Of a stretch of 37,977 nucleotides of DNA, positions 32,901 to 37,977 are shown in pieces; the first letter of the stretch is position 1; every line of letters starts with the position of its first letter. The DNA comes from an uncultured Muribaculaceae bacterium. GTDB taxonomy: Bacteria > Bacteroidota > Bacteroidia > Bacteroidales > Muribaculaceae. Under the pieces are notes generated by a model, which saw only the letters and a program-made list of their open reading frames with translations, was not told the DNA's origin and ran no database searches. Location: positions 1 to 37,977 of the forward strand of contig CAJOFH010000047.1 in assembly GCA_905233845.1 (NCBI GenBank), written 5' to 3'. The position numbers and the translations under genes are program-made.

Positions 32901-34118
32901 ATGGCCGAGAGTAACTTCATTGATTACGTTAAGATATTGTGCCGCAGTGGGCATGGTGGAGCAGGGTCGAAACACCTGCACCGTGCTAAGTATATCCCTA
33001 AAGGCGGACCTGATGGTGGCGATGGCGGCCGTGGTGGTCACGTCTTCCTTAAGGGGAACCGCAACCTTTGGACACTTATACACTTGAAGTATCAGCGTCA
33101 CATCTTTGCCACTGACGGTGCTCCTGGTTCCGAGAACCAATGCACTGGTAAGAAAGGTGAGGACCGTATTATCGAGGTGCCTTGTGGCACAGCCGTTTAT
33201 GATGCTGAGACTGGTCAGTTCCTTTGTGACGTCACTGAGCATGACCAAGTTGTTCGTCTGCTCAAGGGTGGACGTGGCGGTTTGGGGAATGTACATTTCA
33301 AAACTGCCACCCGCCAGACTCCCCGCTTTGCCCAGCCTGGTGAGGACGGTGTAGAGAAGAGTATAATTCTTGAGCTAAAGCTGCTTGCTGATGTTGGACT
33401 TGTGGGATTTCCCAATGCTGGTAAGTCGACATTGCTCTCAGTGATAAGTGCCGCCAAACCCAAGATAGCAAATTATCCTTTTACAACCTTGGAACCTAAT
33501 CTTGGCATTGTGAGCTATCGTGGACAGCAGTCGTTTGTGATGGCCGACATCCCTGGTATCATCGAAGGCGCTAGCGAGGGCAAAGGCCTGGGATTGCGAT
33601 TCTTGCGTCACATAGAGCGTAATGCTGTGCTGCTCTTTATGATTCCAAGCGACGCCGACGACATCAAGCGCGAATATGAGATATTGAGCAATGAGCTCGC
33701 CACCTTCAACCCCGACCTCGTGGAAAAACCACGTGTGCTCGCCATCACCAAGTGCGACCTCATTGATGAGGATTTGAAGGAGATGCTGCGTCCAGAGCTT
33801 CCCACCGATTTGCCAGTGGTGTTCATCTCGAGTGTTGCACAACAGGGTCTCACTGAGCTGAAAGACTTGCTGTGGCGCACCATCAACGATGAACACAACC
33901 GCATTCCCGACACTGTTGCTCTGCGCGATCTCGACGAGAAGCATCGAGTTCAAGAAGAGGACGACTTTATCTTTGCTGCTCAGGATCCCGACTATGATGA
34001 GATGCCCGACGCTGGTGGCAAAATGATAGTTGATGAGCAGGAATGGGACGATGAGTACTGGGCTGAGAAATATGAAGACCCCGACAGTGACTTCCAGATA
34101 GTGAATGATGAGGAGTAA
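32901..34118 (+). CDS. obg: Ribosome-assembly GTPase Obg/CgtA
   Basis: Obg binds the 50S subunit and guanine nucleotides and takes part in ribosome assembly and stress control. The glycine-rich Obg fold (about 1-160) has [20 protein letters not shown] and GDGGRGGHV. The G domain has GFPNAGKST (G1), [11 protein letters not shown] (G3), ITKCDLID (G4) and SSVAQQG (G5). The C-terminus is a strongly acidic tail ([16 protein letters not shown]) typical of Bacteroidetes Obg. I start at the ATG at 32901 ([12 protein letters not shown]), giving 405 residues, because the promoter box overlaps any longer start. It leads an apparent operon with LOG, DUF4271 and hemD. Confidence 0.96.
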   Translation: MAESNFIDYVKILCRSGHGGAGSKHLHRAKYIPKGGPDGGDGGRGGHVFLKGNRNLWTLIHLKYQRHIFATDGAPGSENQCTGKKGEDRIIEVPCGTAVYDAETGQFLCDVTEHDQVVRLLKGGRGGLGNVHFKTATRQTPRFAQPGEDGVEKSIILELKLLADVGLVGFPNAGKSTLLSVISAAKPKIANYPFTTLEPNLGIVSYRGQQSFVMADIPGIIEGASEGKGLGLRFLRHIERNAVLLFMIPSDADDIKREYEILSNELATFNPDLVEKPRVLAITKCDLIDEDLKEMLRPELPTDLPVVFISSVAQQGLTELKDLLWRTINDEHNRIPDTVALRDLDEKHRVQEEDDFIFAAQDPDYDEMPDAGGKMIVDEQEWDDEYWAEKYEDPDSDFQIVNDEE

Positions 34119-34169
34119 GTATAAAGGACGAAGGGCAAACAGAAACAAACTACTGATAAGTGATTGACT

Positions 34170-34754
34170 GTGGAGAGAAAGGTAAATATTTGTGTTTTTG
34201 GCGCATCGAGCAGGGATATCAAGGCAGCCTATTGCGATGCTGCCTATAAATTGGGCACGCTCATGGCGCAGCGTGGGTGGAGTTGCCTCAATGGTGCTGG
34301 CAGTGAGGGGCTGATGCGTGCTGTGAGCGACGGTGTTCTCGACGCTGGTGGCGAGGCCATTGGTGTCATCCCACAGTTCATGATTGACAACGGATGGCAT
34401 TACAATAGGCTTTCCAATATAATTGCAACAGAGAATATGCACGATCGTAAGCATACTCTGGCGCAGATGTCGCAGGCGGTGATAGCACTTCCTGGTGGCT
34501 GCGGCACAATGGAAGAACTACTTGAGGCCATCACTTGGCGACAGCTCAACCTTGCCCCAAAGCCTATTGTGCTACTCAACACTCTGGGCTACTATGACAA
34601 CCTTGAGGCGATGCTTAACCATGCCATCGACCACGGCTTCATGAAGGCAAGCCACAACCGCTTGTGGCGCATGGCTCAGACCCCAATTGAAGCCCTTGAA
34701 ATTGTTGAGCAAGAGCTCACACAAGCCATAATCCCTGTAGAGTCAAAATATTAG
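34170..34754 (+). CDS. LOG family protein (cytokinin-riboside-monophosphate phosphoribohydrolase type)
   Basis: The 194-residue protein has a Rossmann-like lysine-decarboxylase-like fold with the family motifs HDRKHTL and PGGCGTMEELLEAITW (PGGxGTxxE), which mark an N-glycosidase acting on nucleoside 5'-monophosphates. In bacteria the substrate is often AMP or modified AMP, and the role is poorly known. The start is non-ATG: GTG at 34170 (VERKVNICVFGASS) is preferred; a TTG at 34164 is possible. It lies 51 bp after obg and 9 bp before the DUF4271 gene, so it is part of that operon. Confidence 0.88.
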   Translation: MERKVNICVFGASSRDIKAAYCDAAYKLGTLMAQRGWSCLNGAGSEGLMRAVSDGVLDAGGEAIGVIPQFMIDNGWHYNRLSNIIATENMHDRKHTLAQMSQAVIALPGGCGTMEELLEAITWRQLNLAPKPIVLLNTLGYYDNLEAMLNHAIDHGFMKASHNRLWRMAQTPIEALEIVEQELTQAIIPVESKY

Positions 34755-34763
34755 CATCACACA

Positions 34764-35651
34764 ATGCCAACCGATAGCATAATAAATAATATCACCGATA
34801 GCGCCTCGATAGTGACCGACTCGGCCGCAATGGCGACCGATACCGTGGTTGTGCCTAAGGAGCACCGCGCACAATATTTGGGTGGTTTCCCGTCGCATAG
34901 TGGCAACGACACCTCCTTCACGCACATTGACCAGCTCCCTATTCTCGAGGTTCCAGCGGCAGGTAACGCACGCACCCACAACAGTTCGCCACTGCACGAT
35001 ACTGGTTCGATGATTATGTTCCTGCTCTCGTGCCTCTTCCTTATCACTAGTTATCGGTTGGGTCATGTGTATATCTCCAATCTCATTCATAACATGTTCT
35101 CCATCAAGGGAAAGGATGATCTCTACAGCGACCACACGATGAGCGACACACGCATTATCATCGCTTTGATAATCAACACCTGCCTCATGGAGGGACTACT
35201 GTTGTTTTATGGGTTGTCTTGGTATGACCCCAAGCTCACAATGGCACTTCAGAGTTCGGTGTTCTTGCATGTTTTTGTGCTTGTGTTCTCGGCAGGACTG
35301 TTTGTCACATTGCAGCTATTCTTGTATCGTCTCATTGGCTTCACTTTCAGTGACGACCGCTTGACCGAGTTATGGGTTAGTGGGTTTTTGTCCTCTCAGG
35401 CCACCTTGGGTCTGCTATTGTTCCCCATAGTTGTTCTCGCGCTAGTGTTCCCTACCACTATCAAATTGATGCTCACGTTGGCTCTTATCCTATACATTTT
35501 GGCTAGGATAGTGTTTATTTGGAAGGGTTTTAGAATTTTTTTCAATAATTTCTCATCAAGTATATATTTTATTTTGTACCTTTGCGCCGTCGAAATTGTA
35601 CCCCCTCTCCTGGCGCTTGCCGGTACAGTTTATGTATGCAGCATATTATAA
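34764..35651 (+). CDS. DUF4271 family membrane protein
   Basis: About 75 hydrophilic residues (rich in Thr, Ser and Asp) are followed by roughly six to seven membrane helices (first SMIMFLLSCLFLITSYRLGHVYI, last ending ALAGTVYVCSIL). The segment FILYLCAVEIVPPLLAL is typical of DUF4271, a family frequently found next to hemD in Bacteroidetes. Its function is not known. The gene starts 9 bp after the LOG stop and ends 18 bp before hemD. A link to haem or porphyrin metabolism is an inference from this conserved adjacency. Confidence 0.82.
   Translation: MPTDSIINNITDSASIVTDSAAMATDTVVVPKEHRAQYLGGFPSHSGNDTSFTHIDQLPILEVPAAGNARTHNSSPLHDTGSMIMFLLSCLFLITSYRLGHVYISNLIHNMFSIKGKDDLYSDHTMSDTRIIIALIINTCLMEGLLLFYGLSWYDPKLTMALQSSVFLHVFVLVFSAGLFVTLQLFLYRLIGFTFSDDRLTELWVSGFLSSQATLGLLLFPIVVLALVFPTTIKLMLTLALILYILARIVFIWKGFRIFFNNFSSSIYFILYLCAVEIVPPLLALAGTVYVCSIL
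35577..35584 (+). promoter_or_regulatory. Possible internal promoter for hemD
   Basis: TACCTTTG followed by CG lies inside the 3' end of the DUF4271 gene, 85 bp before the hemD start, in an AT-rich patch. The same bases encode the conserved YLC of DUF4271, so the match may be coincidental. No -33 box is clear. Confidence 0.3.
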
Positions 35652-35669
35652 ACTAAAAACATTGAAACA

Positions 35670-36758
35670 GTGAAGATTAAGAAAATCTTGGTTTCCCAAC
35701 CGAAACCATTATCTGAAAAATCTCCGTATTTCGATTTGGAACGTAAGTATGGTGTTGAAGTGGTTTTCAGGCCATTTATAAAGATTGAGGGGTTGACATC
35801 TCGCGAATTCCGTCAGTCAAAAATTCCCATCACAAACCATACAGCAGTGATATTCACTGCTCGCACCGCTGTTGATCACTACTTTAGGTTGTGCAAGGAG
35901 CTTCGTTTCAACGTGCCAGATACAATGAAATACTTCTGCGTGAGCGAGACCATCGCCCATTACCTGCAAAAGTATATCATCTACCGCAAACGCAAAATTT
36001 TCTATAGCGAGACAGGTCATGCCGAGGCATTATTGCCTCTGCTCGCCAAGCACAGCAAAGAGACCTATATCTATCCCATCAGCGATGTGCACGATCAAAA
36101 GTTGCATATTCCTGAGGACGGTAGTATAAAGTTCACCAAGGCCATAATGTATCGCACCGTGAGCGAGGTTATTCGCAACGACGAGGAGTTTGATTACGAC
36201 ATGATTATCCTCTTCACTCCTTCGGGTGTGAAATCACTCATGCAAAGCTTCCCTCACTTTGAGCAAGGAAACATTGCCATTGGAGCTATGGGAGGCAAGA
36301 CTATAGAGGAACTGAAGAATAACGGTCTGAGACTTGACCTCACCACGTCGCCCAAGGCTCCATCGATTGCTGCCGCTATGGACCAGTACATTAAGGAGCA
36401 CCTTGACGACCCCGAAGAGCCACGCATTGTGCAAGAGCGATTCAAAGACAATGAACCTGTACCCGTTGTAAAGGAGAAGGTTGTGGTGCCACCACCAGTT
36501 GTTGAAAAAAAGAAAGAAGAGCCCAAAGAGCCTGAAAAAGCACCAGTTAAAAAGACTACAGCTAAGAAGACTCCTGCAAAGAAGGCTCCAGCAAAAAAAG
36601 CTTCTGCAAAGAAAGCTCCTGCTAAGAAGGCAACAACAGCCAAGAAGGCTTCAACAACTAAATCTGCATCGGCAAAAAAGGCTACAACTTCCAAGGCTAC
36701 AGCAACAAAGAAGACTCCAGCCAAGAAAGCCGCTGCGACAAAAAAGACGACCAAATAA
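35670..36758 (+). CDS. hemD: Uroporphyrinogen-III synthase with histone-H1-like Lys/Ala tail
   Basis: HemD cyclises hydroxymethylbilane to uroporphyrinogen III in the haem and cobalamin route. Residues 1 to about 250 form the two-lobed synthase: SQPKPLSEKSPYFDLERKYG at the start, VIFTARTAVDHYF, YCVSETIAH-like segments and IILFTPSGVKSLMQSF, then GAMGGKTIEELKNNGL. After an acidic-basic linker rich in Pro, Glu and Lys (about 265-290), residues about 291-362 consist almost only of Lys, Ala, Thr, Ser and Pro in repeats such as PAKKAPAKKASAKK, as in histone H1 or bacterial H1-like proteins. The tail could bind nucleic acid or polyphosphate. The start is a GTG at 35670, 18 bp after DUF4271. The adjacency to DUF4271 supports the assignment, as HemD sequences are weakly conserved. 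Confidence 0.88.
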   Translation: MKIKKILVSQPKPLSEKSPYFDLERKYGVEVVFRPFIKIEGLTSREFRQSKIPITNHTAVIFTARTAVDHYFRLCKELRFNVPDTMKYFCVSETIAHYLQKYIIYRKRKIFYSETGHAEALLPLLAKHSKETYIYPISDVHDQKLHIPEDGSIKFTKAIMYRTVSEVIRNDEEFDYDMIILFTPSGVKSLMQSFPHFEQGNIAIGAMGGKTIEELKNNGLRLDLTTSPKAPSIAAAMDQYIKEHLDDPEEPRIVQERFKDNEPVPVVKEKVVVPPPVVEKKKEEPKEPEKAPVKKTTAKKTPAKKAPAKKASAKKAPAKKATTAKKASTTKSASAKKATTSKATATKKTPAKKAAATKKTTK

Positions 36759-36772
36759 AAAGGTCAACATAA

Positions 36773-36963
36773 TTAAACCCAATTCGGTCATTAGGATTTA
36801 TGTTAGAACAGAATTTATTTTGAGCAGTTTGTAAAGAGATTGTCGAAGGCATAGCGGGCTATGGTGAGACAATATCTGCAACAAAATGCCAAAATAAAAC
36901 TGTTATGACATAAAAGACTATAAAAATAACCTGCCGTCGGCCTAATGACCGATTTGGGTTAAA
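36773..36963. mobile_element. Palindromic MITE-like element, 191 bp
   Basis: Terminal inverted repeats of 23 bp (36773-36795 and 36941-36963) match at 21 positions, with the shared core CGGTCATTAGG. The inverted symmetry continues inward: TTATGTTAGAACAG pairs with the inverse of CTGTTATGACATAA, and the centre is a perfect hairpin CATAGC-GG-GCTATG (36850-36863) flanked by ATTGTC and GACAAT. It has no reading frame, so it would be a non-autonomous element or a structured RNA. It begins 14 bp after the hemD stop. Confidence 0.65.
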
Positions 36964-36971
36964 CTAAAACT

Positions 36972-37014
36972 GGGTATCGAAAATGTTTATGTAAAGCATA
37001 TTTTGATACCCTTT
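36972..37014 (+). terminator. Hairpin upstream of the DUF4923-like gene
   Basis: GGGTATC pairs with GATACCC, with partial pairing inside (AAAATG with CATATTTT), and is followed by TTT. It may terminate the obg-hemD operon or lie in the leader of the next gene. Confidence 0.4.
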
Positions 37015-37027
37015 AATATTAAATATT

Positions 37028-37770
37028 ATGATTAAGAAAACTATTTATTCGGCAGTTGTTGTATTGTCGCTTGCTTTGACAGGCTGTGGCAGTTCAAGTG
37101 GTTTGCTCGGCAATTCACTGGGGTCTACAACAGGCACTTCGGGCACCAGTAATGTGATTGGTAGTGTGCTTGGTAGCGTGATTGGCGGTGGAGGCTCATC
37201 GTCTTCAAGTGGTAGTGGCCTGGGTGGTTTTTGGGAGGTGTGCTCAATAGCAATACTGCAACAGGCTTATTAGACATGGTTATTGGTCATGTAAGACTTG
37301 ACCAGTCGTCGTTAATTGGCACATGGTTATATTCTGAGCCAGGCTGTGCTTTCACCAGTGAGAACTTGCTGGCCAAGGCAGGAGGCTCGGTAGCTGCTAC
37401 CGAGGTTAAGCAAAAGTTGAGTACTGTTTACAACACTGTGGGTATTAAGAGCGAGAATACTGGTTTTGCTTTTGATAAGAACGGCAATTTTGAGGCTTAT
37501 ATCAAGAGCATACCCCTCAAGGGAACTTACACTTTTGACCCAAGTAGTGGCAAGCTTAACCTAAAGTCAATGCTGATTACTATTCCTGCTTATGTGACTC
37601 GTACATCAAATGGTATCTCCATCACCATGGAGTCGAAGAAACTTCTGACAGTGCTACAAACAATCTTGTCGTTCACTGGTAATAGCACCCTTTCTACCAT
37701 CAGTGACTTGAGCAAGAACTATGATGGTGTGCGCATGGGATTTGACTTAGTTAAATACAATGGTCGTTAA
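37028..37770 (+). pseudogene. DUF4923-like lipoprotein gene, frameshifted
   Basis: The first part (from 37028) encodes a lipoprotein signal ending LALTGC (Cys20) and a Gly/Ser-rich linker (GSVIGGGGSSSSSGSG). It then runs out of frame at FWEVCSIAI. The second frame holds the conserved domain (GLLDMVIGHVRLDQSSLIGTW, SENLLAKAGGSVAATEVKQKL, GTYTFDPSSGKLNLK, KNYDGVRMGFDLVK), which matches the DUF4923 family of Bacteroidales. The run of five T at 37228-37232 is the break; a sixth T would restore GGFLGGVLNSNTATG and give about 247 residues. The rest of the frame is intact, so the loss is recent, phase-variable or an error. The function is unknown. Confidence 0.75.
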
Positions 37771-37806
37771 TCAGTACTCTGATATATAGACCAGACACCT
37801 CTTAGA

Positions 37807-37843
37807 AAAAGCGAGCAAGAAATCACATTTCTTGCTCGCTTTT
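37807..37843. terminator. Strong bidirectional-type terminator
   Basis: A 17-bp stem (AAAAGCGAGCAAGAAAT with its complement) closes on a three-base loop (CAC) and ends in TTTT. It lies 37 bp after the lipoprotein stop. Confidence 0.9.
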
Positions 37844-37926
37844 GTTGGGTTAAGCTCTGTTGCTTATTTCCTAAGCTCTTTCCTGACTTCGTCACTTTTT
37901 TCTTGAGAGAAAAATGTTAAAACATA

Positions 37927-37957
37927 ATTGATTTATAATCAAATTGTTGTAATTTTG
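37927..37957 (+). promoter_or_regulatory. Promoter reading right out of the window
   Basis: ATTG (37927-37930), a 19-bp spacer and TAATTTTG (37950-37957, followed by CA) fit the Bacteroidetes consensus. The gene it serves lies beyond the window. Confidence 0.5.
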
Positions 37958-37977
37958 CATACCCTGAATTTGGGGTA

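Noticed and set aside
33438-34454. 338-codon minus-strand frame opposite obg and the LOG gene
   Set aside because: It spans two unrelated conserved genes and has no domain signal, so it is a shadow.
36773-36963. Insertion sequence
   Set aside because: There are inverted ends but no transposase frame; at most a non-autonomous element.

Overview
The window looks like chromosomal DNA of a member of the Bacteroidales. Many genes are preceded by the Bacteroidetes-type promoter (a -7 box of the form TAnnTTTG, often with TTTG about 19-20 bp upstream) and Shine-Dalgarno sequences are largely absent. The gene families agree: a TonB-dependent receptor paired with a DUF5689 lipoprotein, DUF4254, DUF4271, a DUF4923-like lipoprotein, and an AAA/DUF4143 ATPase. 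A Muribaculaceae- or Prevotella-like genome is plausible, but I cannot fix the genus. I see no rRNA, tRNA, CRISPR array, transposase or prophage.

Layout. 1-482 holds a small secreted-protein gene on the minus strand, broken by a frameshift. 721-6127 carries ornithine aminotransferase (rocD) with an odd N-terminal extension, a repeat-bearing intergenic region, a THUMP rRNA methyltransferase with an Arg-rich tail, a polytopic membrane protein and a PdxB-like dehydrogenase. 6259-9265 is a two-gene SGNH-hydrolase/MBOAT O-acyltransferase operon, followed by a small membrane protein. 13484-9973 (minus) is a lipopolysaccharide/glycan operon: GT2, DUF4254, GT9 heptosyltransferase-like and an extended SDR epimerase. 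A second GT2 is transcribed divergently from it. 16031-14785 (minus) is rnpA followed by a YidD-TatD fusion whose TatD half lacks the usual HxH metal motif.

16290-24091 is an outer-membrane and glycan region: a TonB-dependent receptor and a DUF5689 lipoprotein facing a secreted GHL10 glycosidase with a dockerin-like C-terminus, separated by a bidirectional terminator. A Nudix hydrolase and an AAA/DUF4143 ATPase follow; the ATPase promoter lies at the end of a four-copy 32-33 bp repeat array. 30534-26148 (minus) carries a MATE transporter, a NapH-like membrane polyferredoxin and an exported Fe-S aldo/keto reductase, which may form a membrane redox module. A TPR protein lies upstream.

32704-31694 is tsaD, divergent from an obg - LOG - DUF4271 - hemD run. 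HemD ends in a histone-H1-like Lys/Ala tail. It is followed by a 191-bp palindromic MITE-like element, a frameshifted DUF4923-like lipoprotein gene and a strong terminator. The items I find most unusual are the YidD-TatD fusion, the HemD H1-like tail, the promoter-linked repeat array upstream of the ATPase, the exported Fe-S aldo/keto reductase module and the palindromic element.
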